Of a stretch of 64,000 bases of DNA, positions 24,794 to 34,255 are shown one piece after another; within the stretch, counting starts at the first letter, position 1, and every line of letters begins with the position of its first letter. Under the pieces are notes generated by a model that searched no databases, was not told where the DNA came from, and worked only from the letters and a program-made list of their open reading frames with translations. Source of the DNA: Methylobacterium sp. 77 (GTDB lineage Bacteria > Pseudomonadota > Alphaproteobacteria > Rhizobiales > Beijerinckiaceae); NCBI RefSeq assembly GCF_000372825.1, contig NZ_KB910516.1:1644011-1708010 (forward strand), written 5' to 3'. A program made the translations under genes and the position numbers.

Positions 24794-25334
24794 TGTGCAG
24801 AGCCTTGTTGCAGAGCCTTGCGAACTGGCCTGTCGCCGATGCTGTTCGGCCTCCTGGGCAGCACCCGCCCCTTCCCGACGCATCCCGGCATGGGTGCTCC
24901 GGTCGGAACGGTGCCGTCCCCGCCGCGGACGGCCCCGAGGGACGCCAGCGGAAAAGCGCGCGCCTTACCTGTCGAGATGAGTGTCGATTCGAATCGGTGG
25001 GATGGGTGCGGCGATGCAGCGGTGGCTGCCCCGACGCGATCGGCAAAGAAGCCTAGCCTGTGCGGCTCAGCAGCGAAATCGCCCGGCCGTCCTACCCCGT
25101 CGGAAGGACCGCCGCCGCCTTTGGCTAAGCCGAAGGGGCGATGCTTGACCGGGTATCCCGGCTTTTTGGCGCGGAAAGACGATTTCGAGCTCGGCCAAGC
25201 CCCAACCTAGCCATGTTCCGAACTGAGTTTGCACACTGATTTCAATCTAAATCTCAATATTACTAACTGCAAATAACGTTATATTACAAATTAATACTTC
25301 TACTTGAGATTATAACCTTGGGAAAAGCGATAGC
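24794..25334. other. Divergent intergenic region, AraC regulator / type I secretion genes
   Basis: 541 nt. The first 400 nt are GC-rich; from about 25205 to 25330 it is strikingly AT-rich, a likely promoter zone for the exporter operon. No gene is seen. Confidence 0.5.
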
Positions 25335-27152
25335 ATGAGCGTCTTGGAAATCGGAAAGATCAAGGCATTTCTGCCGAACACTCTCATGGCCGGGTTTGGC
25401 GTCGGCGATTTCGTGCGGAAAGATGTCCGAGCCCGAGCCCTCATCGAGGTCCTTCGCCCCTGCCGTTCGGCGCTTGCCGCGGCGGCCATCCTGAGCGGGA
25501 TGCTGAACCTCCTGGCGCTTGCCGGTTCGTTCTACATGATGGAAGTGTACGACCGAGTCCTCCCGAGCCACAGCGTGCCGACGCTGCTCGGTCTGACGGC
25601 ACTGATCGTCTTCCTCTACGGTTTTCACGGAATCTTCGATCTGCTTCGCGGCCGGCTCCTTCTGAAGGTCGGAACCCATGTCGACGAAGCGCTGAGCCGC
25701 CGCGTCTTCCGGGCCTCGGTGGCGGTGCCGGCGGGCGGGCGCCCGAATGGCGATGCGTCGCAGCTCATCAGGGATCTCGATCAGGTCCGCAGCTTCCTGT
25801 CGGGCAGCGGTCCCGCCGTGTTCTTCGACCTGCCGTGGTTGCCGATCTACCTCGCCCTCTGCTTTCTGTTCCACGTCTGGATCGGGGCGGTCGTGCTCGG
25901 CGGAGCCATCCTGATGGTAGGGCTGACCCTGGCGACGGAACTCGCGGTGCGTGAGCCGACACGCGAGGCCGTGGCAGCCGGTGCAACACGCCAGCGCGTC
26001 GCCGAATCGGCTCGCCGAAACGCCGACAGTATTCGGGCAATGGGAATGCAGCCGGAGCTTTCCCTGATCTGGGATCGCGTCAACCTGCCCTATCGCACGA
26101 GCCAGGAGAGCGTATCCGCCGTGACGGCGGGGCTTGGATCGGCCGCTCGCGTCCTTCGCTTGCTGCTTCAATCCCTCGTCCTCGGCGTCGGCGCTTTTCT
26201 CGTGATCCGGCAGGACGCCACAGGCGGTGTCATCATCGCGAGTTCGATCCTGACGGCCCGTGCTCTGGCGCCGGTGGACCAGGCGATCGGGCATTGGAAG
26301 GGGCTCACCCTCGCCCGCCAGAGCTGGCAGCGCCTGTCCGCCCATCTCTCCCTCACCCGCGACGAGCCGGTGCGGATGCCGCTTCCCGCTCCGCGCCAGA
26401 CCCTGATCGTCGAGGGCGCCTGCGCCGCGCCGCCCAACGTCCAGCGGCTGACCGCGGCCGATGTCAGCTTCACCCTGAACGGCGGACAAGGGCTTGGGAT
26501 CATCGGTCCGAGCGCCTCCGGGAAGTCCAGCCTCGCGCGTCTCCTTGTCGGCATCTGGGCCCCCGTCCGGGGCAAGGTGCGCCTCGATGGCTCGGCCCTT
26601 GAGGATTGGGATGCCGACGCGCTCGGGCGACATGTCGGATACATGGCCCAGGAGATCGAGCTTTTCCCAGGAACGGTCGCCGCCAATATCGCCCGATTCC
26701 GCCCGGACGCCACTGCGGAGGCCGTGATTGCGGCGGCACAGGCCGCCAACGTTCACGCCATGATCCAGGCGCTTCCCGCGGGTTATCAAACCCTCGTAGG
26801 CGACCATGGTGCAGATCTTTCGGCAGGTCAGCGCCAGCGCATCGCCCTGGCACGGGCCCTCTTCGGGGAGCCTTTCCTCGTCGTCCTCGACGAGCCGAAC
26901 TCGAACCTCGACAGCGAGGGCGAGCAGGCCCTGACGGATGCGATGGTCGCGATCCGCCGTCGCGGTGGGATCGTGGTCGTGGTGGCTCACCGACCGAGCG
27001 CGCTCGCCGCCATCGATTTGGTCCTGGTGATGACCGAGGGCCGCATGCACGCACTGGCACCGAAGGAGGAGATCTTCGCCCATACGCTGAAGGCCGTCCC
27101 TCCGGCGCGCGGCGACCGTCCCTTGAGAGCCGTGGGGGGAGCGCAATCATGA
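25335..27152 (+). CDS. Type I secretion permease/ATPase (PrsD/PrtD-like)
   Basis: 605 residues. An N-terminal membrane domain of about 340 residues is followed by an ABC domain with Walker A GPSASGKSS, signature LSAGQRQRIALARAL, Walker B FLVVLDEPNSNLD and H-loop VVAHRPS. There is no N-terminal peptidase C39 domain, so it exports RTX-type substrates with uncleaved C-terminal signals. In rhizobia PrsD/PrsE export the polysaccharide glycanases ExoK and ExsH, and here the next secreted protein is an RTX-tagged GH16. Its stop overlaps the adaptor's start (ATGA). Its outer membrane partner, TolC-like, is not in the window. Confidence 0.92.
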   Translation: MSVLEIGKIKAFLPNTLMAGFGVGDFVRKDVRARALIEVLRPCRSALAAAAILSGMLNLLALAGSFYMMEVYDRVLPSHSVPTLLGLTALIVFLYGFHGIFDLLRGRLLLKVGTHVDEALSRRVFRASVAVPAGGRPNGDASQLIRDLDQVRSFLSGSGPAVFFDLPWLPIYLALCFLFHVWIGAVVLGGAILMVGLTLATELAVREPTREAVAAGATRQRVAESARRNADSIRAMGMQPELSLIWDRVNLPYRTSQESVSAVTAGLGSAARVLRLLLQSLVLGVGAFLVIRQDATGGVIIASSILTARALAPVDQAIGHWKGLTLARQSWQRLSAHLSLTRDEPVRMPLPAPRQTLIVEGACAAPPNVQRLTAADVSFTLNGGQGLGIIGPSASGKSSLARLLVGIWAPVRGKVRLDGSALEDWDADALGRHVGYMAQEIELFPGTVAANIARFRPDATAEAVIAAAQAANVHAMIQALPAGYQTLVGDHGADLSAGQRQRIALARALFGEPFLVVLDEPNSNLDSEGEQALTDAMVAIRRRGGIVVVVAHRPSALAAIDLVLVMTEGRMHALAPKEEIFAHTLKAVPPARGDRPLRAVGGAQS

Positions 27153-28456
27153 TCGAACTCAGCCCCACCACGGCGCGCAGCATCCGCCATCACCTCATCG
27201 CCACGTCGGCCGGCCTCGCTGCGCTGGTGGTCAGTGCCGGGGGATGGGCCGCGAATGTCGAGTTTTCCGGTGCGGTCGTTACATCGGGCCTCCTTGTCGT
27301 CGAATCCCAGGTCAAGAAGATCCAGCATCCGACCGGCGGAGTCGTGGGCGAGCTTCGCGTCCGTAACGGCGATGCCGTAACCGCGGGCAGCATCCTGCTC
27401 CGCCTCGACGACACCCTGCTGCGGGCCAACCTCGCCATCGTGACGAAGGCCCTCGACGAGTCGATGGCGCGGCGCGCACGTCTCCAGGCCGAGCAGGAAG
27501 GATCCACCGAACTGGTGTTTCCGTCCGATTTGCTCGCCCGAAAGGGGGAGACGGATGTCGATCGGCTGATTCGCGGCGAACGGACCCTGTTCGAGATGCG
27601 ACGCTCCGCGCTCGACGCCCAAAAGGCGCAGCTGTCCGAGCGAATCGCCCAATCGGAGGAGCAGATCAAAGGCCTCAACGAACAGATCGAGGCTAAGGGC
27701 AGCGAGATCGCGCTGATCGAGAGCGAGATCGGCGGCGTCCGTGAGCTCTGGCAGAAGAAACTCGTCCCGATTCAGCGTGTGACCGCCCTCGAGCGCGATC
27801 TCGTTCGCATTCGCAGCGAGCGAGGCTCCCGCGTCTCCGACATCGCGCAGGCACGCGGACGCATCAGCGAGACGCGCCTTCAACAGATCCAGCTCGAACA
27901 GGACATGCGGACGAAGGTCGGCCAGGAACTCGCGGACATCTGGAACCGCATCTCCGAATTTGTCGAGCGGAAGGTGTCGGCGGAGGACCAGCTGAAGCGC
28001 GTCGACATCCGCGCGCCCCAGGACGGCATCGTTGACCAACTCGCCCTCCACACCGTGGGCGGCGTCGTCAGCGCCGGGGAAACCGTGATGCGGATCGTTC
28101 CGGCGGAGGACCGCCTCGCCGTCGAGGCCCGGCTCTCGCCGCAGGACCGCGACCAGACCTATCCCGGCCAGCGCGCGATCCTGCGCTTTTCCGCCCTCAA
28201 CCAGCGGACGACGCCAGAGATCGAGGGCGCCGTGTCCCTGATCTCGGCCGACATCACCACGGATCCGAAAACTGGCCAGGGATACTACACCACGCGCGTC
28301 GCGGTGACCGATGACCAGATCGCCCGCCTCGGCGGCGTGAAGACCCAGCCCGGCATGCCCGTCGAGGTCTTCGTCCAGACACACCCGCGAAGCGTGCTTT
28401 CCTACTTCACGAAGCCCTTCGCCGATCAGGTTGCGCGCGCCTTCCGCGAGAAGTGA
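27149..28456 (+). CDS. Type I secretion membrane fusion protein (HlyD/PrsE-like)
   Basis: 435 residues: short cytosolic N-terminus, one membrane helix at about 15-35, a lipoyl/barrel half-motif KKIQHPTGGVVGELRVRNGD, a long coiled coil at about 100-290 with repeated heptads (SERIAQSEEQIKGLNEQIEA), and the second barrel half RVDIRAPQDGIVDQLALHTV. It bridges the inner-membrane ATPase and an outer-membrane TolC. Its start overlaps the ATPase stop by 4 nt with GGGGGAG upstream, so the pair is translationally coupled. Length fits the HlyD/PrtE family. Confidence 0.93.
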   Translation: MIELSPTTARSIRHHLIATSAGLAALVVSAGGWAANVEFSGAVVTSGLLVVESQVKKIQHPTGGVVGELRVRNGDAVTAGSILLRLDDTLLRANLAIVTKALDESMARRARLQAEQEGSTELVFPSDLLARKGETDVDRLIRGERTLFEMRRSALDAQKAQLSERIAQSEEQIKGLNEQIEAKGSEIALIESEIGGVRELWQKKLVPIQRVTALERDLVRIRSERGSRVSDIAQARGRISETRLQQIQLEQDMRTKVGQELADIWNRISEFVERKVSAEDQLKRVDIRAPQDGIVDQLALHTVGGVVSAGETVMRIVPAEDRLAVEARLSPQDRDQTYPGQRAILRFSALNQRTTPEIEGAVSLISADITTDPKTGQGYYTTRVAVTDDQIARLGGVKTQPGMPVEVFVQTHPRSVLSYFTKPFADQVARAFREK

Positions 28457-28875
28457 CAGCGCCCTCTCCCCTTCGCGCCGGCCCTAACCCGACAGGATAG
28501 CGGCCCGGCGCGTCGATTCCGCCAACCAGACCAGGAGGTACGATTGCCGCTCACATAACGATACCGCTCTGCCAGCCTAGTCCCATCGGGGTAGGCGCCG
28601 GCACCCCCCGTCGACGAGCGAACTTCCAGACCCGGCGCGGCCTGCACGCTCGACGATGTCCGTTCTTGCTCCGGGAGACTCGGACTCCTGCCTTCCCCTT
28701 CGGTGTGCACTTCCCCCGTCAGGACCCGTCACGCACTGACGGCGCCTGAGGTTCCATGCTGCTTCCAGTCTGCGTCACGGCAGCATGGCCGGTCCATCTC
28801 CGGAGCAATCCAAACCCAACCGAATCAGCAGGCCCCGGTCTTCGAACCGGGAACACTGCCGCATGAGGATAATTC
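28457..28875. other. Intergenic region with a G+C-rich hairpin
   Basis: CGCGCCGG (28474-28481) is complementary to CCGGCGCG (28505-28512), 17 nt past the adaptor stop; it may terminate the exporter operon although no T-run follows. The remainder precedes the GH16 gene and may hold its promoter. No gene seen. Confidence 0.4.
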
Positions 28876-30528
28876 ATGGCTATCAACCCGAACAACCTAG
28901 CAACGACCGCGACGCTGACCTTCTCGGACGAGTTCAATACGACGACGCTCGATTCCAGCACCTGGGGGACGGGATATCCCTGGGGCGCGGCGAACGGCAG
29001 CACCAACACCGCGAACGGTGAGTCCGGGTGGTACATCAACGCGAATTACGCGCCGACCTCGCAGCTCGACACCTACACGGTCCATGACGGCGTGCTCGAC
29101 ATCAAGGAGGCTCCAGCTAGCGCAGCGACGCAAGCCCTGATCAACGGCTACGATTTCACCTCGGGAATGGTGAATACCCAGCAATCGTTCAGCCAGACCT
29201 ATGGCTACTTCGAGATGCGCGCCGACATTCCAGCCGGCGAAGGAATGTGGCCGGCCTTCTGGCTTCTGCCGACATCGGGTGGCTGGCCGCCGGAACTCGA
29301 CGTCATGGAGGTCGTGGGAACTGCGCCGGACGCCCTCGTGACCACCGTGCACTGGGACGCCAACGGACACCAGATGGTCAACAGGGCGACCAACGTGCCC
29401 GGCCTCTCGAGCGGGGGGATGCACACCTACGGAGTCGACTGGCAGGCGGACACGATCACTTGGTATCTCGATGGCAAGGCAGTCTTCGAGGCGGATACGC
29501 CGGCGGACATGCATGACCCGATGTACATGCTCGCCAATCTGGCGACCGGCGGGGCCTGGGCCGGTGAGCCGAACGGCAGCACGAACCACATGCTGATCGA
29601 CTACATCCGAGTCTATTCCGAGATGCCCGGCGGAGGAACGCCGCCACCCACCGAGACGGACCCTGCCACGACGCCCACGACCCCGGTCACGCCGACCGAC
29701 CCGGTCGTGACACCGGTGGTGGATACGCCGACTACGCCGACGGTTCCGGTGACGACGCCCACGCCCGTTTCGCCGGATACGCCGACCGACCCGGTCACGA
29801 CGCCGACGACCGAGCCGGGCACGGATCATATCACCGACCTGACCTGGACGGCGGACCCCACCCGTACGGTCACGGGACACGGGCAAAACGACAGGCTTTG
29901 GGGTAGTTCGGCGAACGAACTCATCGATGGCGGCCACGGTGCCGACACGACGAGAGGCGGAGGTGGCGACGACACCTACATCGTCGACAATGCCGGCGAC
30001 CGAGTGATCGAATGGAACAATCGGGGTGACGATCTCGTCAGGACAACCCTTACGGAGTACTCCCTTCCGAAGAACGTCGAAAACCTACAACTCAACGGGA
30101 GCGGTCCGCAGACCGGCATCGGCAATGCGGGGGACAACAACATCGTCGCTTCCGCATGGAACGAGGCCGACCTGCGTGGCGGCGACGGCAACGATACGCT
30201 CGTCTCCAAGCACGGTGCCGCGACGATGACGGGTGGTCATGGCGCGGACAGCTTCCGCTTCGATGAACTGCCCTCGCAGGCCGGCCACGTGACGGACTTC
30301 AAGTCCGGCTCGGACAAGCTCGATCTGCGGAGCCTGCTCACCGGTGCGGGCTATCACGGCACCGACCCGCTCGCAGACCACACGCTCACCCTGACCGCGA
30401 ACGGTTCGGGCGGCACGGACGTGTCCTTCGACGCGGACGGGACCGGGGGGCACGCAGCGGTCCCGCTGACCACCCTCGACCACATCCTGCCAAACCAGCT
30501 CCACCAGGCCGACTGGATGTTCGCCTAG
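28876..30528 (+). CDS. GH16 beta-glucanase with RTX C-terminus (ExsH-like)
   Basis: 550 residues. Residues 10-245 form a GH16 beta-jelly-roll with the catalytic ELDVME (E140 nucleophile, E145 acid/base) and the preceding PAFWLLPTSGGWPP. A Thr/Pro/Asp-rich linker (about 250-315, TDPATTPTTPVTPT style) joins RTX repeats (GHGADTTRGGGGDDTYIVDN, GGDGNDT) and a C-terminal domain with DFKSGSDKLDLRSL. No Sec signal, so it should leave by the type I exporter encoded just upstream. It would cleave beta-linked polysaccharide such as the EPS made by the following genes, as ExsH does for succinoglycan. Linkage specificity unknown. Confidence 0.92.
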   Translation: MAINPNNLATTATLTFSDEFNTTTLDSSTWGTGYPWGAANGSTNTANGESGWYINANYAPTSQLDTYTVHDGVLDIKEAPASAATQALINGYDFTSGMVNTQQSFSQTYGYFEMRADIPAGEGMWPAFWLLPTSGGWPPELDVMEVVGTAPDALVTTVHWDANGHQMVNRATNVPGLSSGGMHTYGVDWQADTITWYLDGKAVFEADTPADMHDPMYMLANLATGGAWAGEPNGSTNHMLIDYIRVYSEMPGGGTPPPTETDPATTPTTPVTPTDPVVTPVVDTPTTPTVPVTTPTPVSPDTPTDPVTTPTTEPGTDHITDLTWTADPTRTVTGHGQNDRLWGSSANELIDGGHGADTTRGGGGDDTYIVDNAGDRVIEWNNRGDDLVRTTLTEYSLPKNVENLQLNGSGPQTGIGNAGDNNIVASAWNEADLRGGDGNDTLVSKHGAATMTGGHGADSFRFDELPSQAGHVTDFKSGSDKLDLRSLLTGAGYHGTDPLADHTLTLTANGSGGTDVSFDADGTGGHAAVPLTTLDHILPNQLHQADWMFA

Positions 30529-30537
30529 GACTCCGTA

Positions 30538-30554
30538 CCGGATATCGTATCCGG
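30538..30554 (+). terminator. Hairpin 10 nt after the GH16 gene
   Basis: CCGGATA-TCG-TATCCGG, a perfect 7-bp stem with 3-nt loop, 9 nt past the stop codon. Probably the terminator or 3' stabiliser of the glycanase message; no T-run. Confidence 0.5.
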
Positions 30555-30577
30555 GACATTGCAGAGTGTCTTGGTTT

Positions 30578-30657
30578 GCATAGGCCAGAAAGGCGGCGTC
30601 CGCTTTTCAGGCCTATGCTCCCAGGCGATCGACGGCGGCGGATGTCTCCGCCGCCGT
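30578..30657. repeat. Two tandem strong inverted repeats
   Basis: GCATAGGCC (30578-30586) pairs with GGCCTATGC (30610-30618), with an inner GCGG/CCGC stem; then ACGGCGGCGGA (30632-30642) pairs with TCCGCCGCCGT (30647-30657) over a 4-nt loop. Either could be a terminator, the second being followed by TT. Strong structures in tandem are unusual for a simple 3' end. Confidence 0.55.
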
Positions 30658-31169
30658 TCGGCGCATTCGTGTGATGCGAAAACAAGGGCTTAGCGCATGA
30701 GACGGGATGCCATGCCCGATCCGACGCGCTGATCCGGACCTCCGACCGAGATCGCGGCAGATGCCCCCTTCCGAGGCCGCCGAGTCTTCCTACCCGATGC
30801 TCCGCCGACCTGCGTAGCCTCCTAACCCGGGGCCACTCGCCCATAGCTTCCTCGGGGTTTTCATATTCGCCTCACGGATGCTCTCGCATGCTGCAAAACG
30901 GGCGGTTCGTCGGCATTAATACTTCCGCACATATTGTGATTTGCCGCCGAAATGGTGCTCTCTCTAAGCGTCACTAGACGGGTCAGGGACTAGAGGCAGA
31001 TCAATAAACAAGTCCAGTTCTTCAAGATCTGGGCGCATAACATCCTCGCGCCGACATTTATCGAGCTGAATGCTTGTGTTGTTGCGGCCACCGCGCTGCT
31101 GACGGCGAGCTGTCTTGCCCGGAAATGGAGGCCATCCCTGACCTGTGTCGAATACCAGGAGGATTCGGG

Positions 31170-31925
31170 ATGGATCATCAATTGGTGGAATCGAATGCCC
31201 GTTCGGAGTCGATTCCGTTCGGGGATGTGAGGTCCTCGGCAGTCTTCAGCCTGTCTGAAACTTTCGGCACCGAACAGAACAGACTGACGCAGCGTCGGCC
31301 CAAAGCCATCGATGCGGGGGCTCATCTGACGAAGTGGGCCATCGATATGACAGGTGCCCTCATCCTCCTCGCCATCCTGTGGCCGCTCTTCCTGATCATC
31401 GCCGTGATGGTTGCCCTCGACGGCGGTCCGGTCTTCTATGGGCATCGCCGGATCGGCAAGGACGGCAGGGCTTTCGACTGCCTCAAGTTCCGCACCATGA
31501 TCCCCGGTGCGGAAGAGTGCCTGGGCGAATACCTCTCCTACCACCCGTTGGCGAACACCGAGTGGCGGGCGAGCCAGAAGCTCGTTCGTGATCCCCGCGT
31601 GACTCCGATCGGCGCGCTTCTGCGGGAATGGAGCCTGGACGAGCTGCCGCAGCTTCTGAACGTGCTGCGCGGCGAGATGAGCCTCGTCGGACCCCGGCCG
31701 GTGACACGCTCGGAGATGATCCATTACGGCCCGACCGCAGCCCTCTACATGAGCGTGCTGCCCGGCATGACCGGCCTCTGGCAGGTCAGCGGTCGCAGCG
31801 ATCTCAGTTATACGAGCCGCGTCGCCCTCGACCGGACCTATGTCGAGCGCTGGAGCCTGGTTCGGGATCTGGCGATCCTGCTCTCGACACCGCGTGCCGT
31901 CCTGCGCCGCTCCGGCGCGAAGTAG
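31170..31925 (+). CDS. Exopolysaccharide initiating sugar-phosphate transferase (ExoY/WcaJ family)
   Basis: 251 residues. An N-terminal soluble stretch, one membrane helix at about 65-85 (GALILLAILWPLFLIIAVMV), then the catalytic bacterial sugar transferase domain with FDCLKFRTM, WSLDELPQLLNVLRGEMSLV and GPRP. It transfers a sugar-1-phosphate from a UDP-sugar to undecaprenyl phosphate, the first step of EPS repeat assembly. ATG at 31170 has AGGAGG 7 nt upstream; an earlier frame start is not supported. First gene of the EPS operon, followed by glycosyltransferase, chain-length, flippase, export and polymerase genes. The sugar, glucose or galactose, cannot be told from motifs. Confidence 0.92.
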   Translation: MDHQLVESNARSESIPFGDVRSSAVFSLSETFGTEQNRLTQRRPKAIDAGAHLTKWAIDMTGALILLAILWPLFLIIAVMVALDGGPVFYGHRRIGKDGRAFDCLKFRTMIPGAEECLGEYLSYHPLANTEWRASQKLVRDPRVTPIGALLREWSLDELPQLLNVLRGEMSLVGPRPVTRSEMIHYGPTAALYMSVLPGMTGLWQVSGRSDLSYTSRVALDRTYVERWSLVRDLAILLSTPRAVLRRSGAK

Positions 31926-31934
31926 GGGGTGGCC

Positions 31935-32783
31935 ATGTCGAGCCCGATCTCGCCGCCGACCGACCGACCCAGCGTAAGTGTGCTGATGTCCACCTACGTC
32001 CGCGAGACTGCCGCCAACCTGGAGGCCTCGCTGGACAGCTTATGGTCGCAGACGCTCCTTCCTGATCAGGTGGTCCTCGTCCTCGACGGTCCGGTCGGCC
32101 CGGACCAGGAGGCCGTCATCGCCAGGCATGTGGCGGGCGAGCACGGCTCACGCCTGGAGCTCGTCCGGCTGCCGACGAACCAAGGTCTCGCGCGTGCCCT
32201 CAATGCCGGGCTCGCGCATTGCAACGGGACGTATACGGCGCGGATGGACAGCGATGATCTCTGTCTTCCCGACCGTCTCGAACTCCAATCCCACTATGCG
32301 GTCCGCTCTCCAGACCTAGACTTCATCTGTTCGTGGAACGATGAATTCTTCGACGAGGGCGGTCCCACTCGCCTGAAAGTGGCGCCCGTCACTCATGACG
32401 CTCTGCTGGCGGCGCTGAAATGGCGCAACGTCATCCAGCACTCGACGGTCTTCGTGCGCACTGAGATCCTGCGGTCGGTCGATGGGTACCGGGCGAAGTA
32501 CGGCCTACTCGAGGATTACGACCTGTTCGTGCGCCTCGCGGTGAAGGGGGCCAGGTTTCGGGTCATCCCCAAGGTTCTCGTACGGATCAGGAGCAGTATC
32601 GACCAGCGCCGAAGGCGTGGAGGTGCGCGCTACGCGCTGAACGAGATCCGTTTCCGCGTCGATTGCTTGCGCGCCGGCTTTCTCAACACCCGCGAATTTC
32701 TCGTGGTCACCGGCCTCTACACGATCTTCCGGCTGGTCTCCGGCGGCATGCGCAACCGCCTCTACGCCCTGACGCGGACCTGA
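31935..32783 (+). CDS. Glycosyltransferase family 2
   Basis: 282 residues. GT-A fold motifs: VSVLMSTYVRE near the start, the DxD-like ARMDSDDLCLPDR and the acceptor-side EDYDLFVRL. Adds a sugar to the lipid-linked EPS intermediate at the cytosolic face. ATG at 31935 is chosen because GGGGG lies 5 nt upstream; an in-frame GTG two codons earlier is possible. 9 nt after the initiating transferase, same operon. The sugar donor is unknown. Confidence 0.9.
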   Translation: MSSPISPPTDRPSVSVLMSTYVRETAANLEASLDSLWSQTLLPDQVVLVLDGPVGPDQEAVIARHVAGEHGSRLELVRLPTNQGLARALNAGLAHCNGTYTARMDSDDLCLPDRLELQSHYAVRSPDLDFICSWNDEFFDEGGPTRLKVAPVTHDALLAALKWRNVIQHSTVFVRTEILRSVDGYRAKYGLLEDYDLFVRLAVKGARFRVIPKVLVRIRSSIDQRRRRGGARYALNEIRFRVDCLRAGFLNTREFLVVTGLYTIFRLVSGGMRNRLYALTRT

Positions 32784-32833
32784 GACACCGACCCGACGTG
32801 AGCGCGCCGACGCGGTACAATGGGGACATACTC

Positions 32834-34192
32834 ATGGACGACCTGACTTCCCGCCGCCTACCCCCGCATGAGCGCGTCACCGCGCCCTGGCCGCGCGACC
32901 TGGACCTGTTCGCGACGGACGCGATGGCGGGCGCCGTCAGACGGTTCATGTTCGGGTTCTTCGTCGTGATGTGTGCGGCCGCGATCGCATGGCCGCTTCT
33001 GCCCCGACGCTACGAAGCGGCGGGCAGCATCGTCCTGCGCCCAACCGATCGCGAGGGGCAGTCGGATTCGGTGCAGTCGATGCGCCAGCCGCTGGACGAC
33101 AATGCCGTCCAGTCCGAAATGGACGTCGTCGCAGCGACCAAGATCGTCGATGCGGTGATCGCGCATCACGACATCGCCATCGATCCTGAATTCGCGGCGA
33201 TCTCCTCCGTCGCCCGCTTGAAGGACTGGCTCAGGCCCGGCCCGACCCCCCTCCGCCTGACCGAGGCAGAGCTTCGCAGCGCAGTTCGCTCCCATATCCT
33301 GACGGCACGCGATCGGCGATCCTATACGGTCAAGGTCGGATTCTGGTCGTCGGACCCGGCCAAGGCCTATGCGATCTCGCGCACGATCCTCGATACCTAT
33401 CTCGACGAGCAGATCGCCCGTAAGCGGCGGGTGGCCGAACAGCTGTTCAAATGGCTCGAACAGCGTGTCGACCTGATCCGGGCCAAGCAGCAGGCCAGCA
33501 CCCAGGCGATGGAAGATTTCGCCACGAGTTCCGGTCTGGTCGATCGCGGCGCCCAGATCTCGTTGGATGCCCAGCTCGTCACCTTGAGCCAGGAGGCAGC
33601 CCTCGCCAAGGCCCGGGCCATCGACGTCTCGACCCGCGCGTCCACATTGGCGGCCATGCGCACCGCGAACGCTCTCGATGGTGCGCCGGAGGTGCTCGCT
33701 TCCACCACGATCCAGGCCCTCAAGCAGAACCTCAGCGCCGCGCTCGGCCGCACCGTGGTCATGTCCCCTGAGCAGCGGGCGGTGAACGAGCAGATCGCCA
33801 ATGAAAGCGATCGCATCGTGCGGAGCGTCGATGCCGAGGCTCGGAACTGGATCCTTCGCGCAAGCGCTCTGCAGGATCAGATCCTCTCGATCCGCGCGAC
33901 CCTGACCTTGCGCCAGAAGGCCACGATGACCCTGGAGCGGTTGCAGCAGGAGGCTGCCAGCGATCGCAGCGCGCTCACCGACGCACTCACCCGGATGAAG
34001 GCGCAGATCGCGAATGACGGAGCTCAGCGCGCCGATGTCGACGTGGTCTCGCAGCCTGAGGTGCCGACCCAGGCGGCGTTTCCGAGCTTGCCCCTCTACG
34101 CCATCGGCGGTGTCCTTGCCGCCTGCCTAGCGGGCGCCGCGATGAACGGCCGTCTGCTGTTCTCGCGAGCGCGCCGCCTTCTGGCGCTCTGA
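32834..34192 (+). CDS. Polysaccharide chain-length determinant (Wzz/GNVR-type co-polymerase), no kinase domain
   Basis: 452 residues with a membrane helix at about 38-58 and another near the C-terminus (416-437, LYAIGGVLAACLAGA), flanking a long periplasmic coiled-coil region (VAEQLFKWLEQRVDLIRAKQQ). This is the PCP layout that sets polymer length. Unlike BY-kinase types (ExoP, Wzc) no Walker A or tyrosine cluster follows the second helix. ATG at 32834 has GGGGAC upstream; the frame upstream overlaps the previous gene. Same operon. Confidence 0.82.
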   Translation: MDDLTSRRLPPHERVTAPWPRDLDLFATDAMAGAVRRFMFGFFVVMCAAAIAWPLLPRRYEAAGSIVLRPTDREGQSDSVQSMRQPLDDNAVQSEMDVVAATKIVDAVIAHHDIAIDPEFAAISSVARLKDWLRPGPTPLRLTEAELRSAVRSHILTARDRRSYTVKVGFWSSDPAKAYAISRTILDTYLDEQIARKRRVAEQLFKWLEQRVDLIRAKQQASTQAMEDFATSSGLVDRGAQISLDAQLVTLSQEAALAKARAIDVSTRASTLAAMRTANALDGAPEVLASTTIQALKQNLSAALGRTVVMSPEQRAVNEQIANESDRIVRSVDAEARNWILRASALQDQILSIRATLTLRQKATMTLERLQQEAASDRSALTDALTRMKAQIANDGAQRADVDVVSQPEVPTQAAFPSLPLYAIGGVLAACLAGAAMNGRLLFSRARRLLAL

Positions 34193-34255
34193 GCTTCGCC
34201 GTCACTGCGAATTTTGCCCGAAGCCCATCCTACCGCCGCACAGAGGACGCCGCCG

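Larger units (their letters stand above)
30529..31169. other. Long intergenic region before the EPS operon, hairpin-rich
   Basis: 641 nt. The first 130 nt carry three strong stem-loops listed separately. The rest, 30660-31169, turns AT-richer around 30910-31060 and likely contains the promoter of the EPS genes. No credible coding frame. Confidence 0.5.

Noticed and set aside
25284..27146. 620-residue minus-strand frame opposite the exporter gene
   Set aside because: Shadow of the ABC transporter gene, which shows full Walker and signature motifs.
31935..32783. GTG at 31929 as the start of the first EPS glycosyltransferase
   Set aside because: ATG at 31935 has a closer, better-placed GGGGG and is two codons later; the difference is small.
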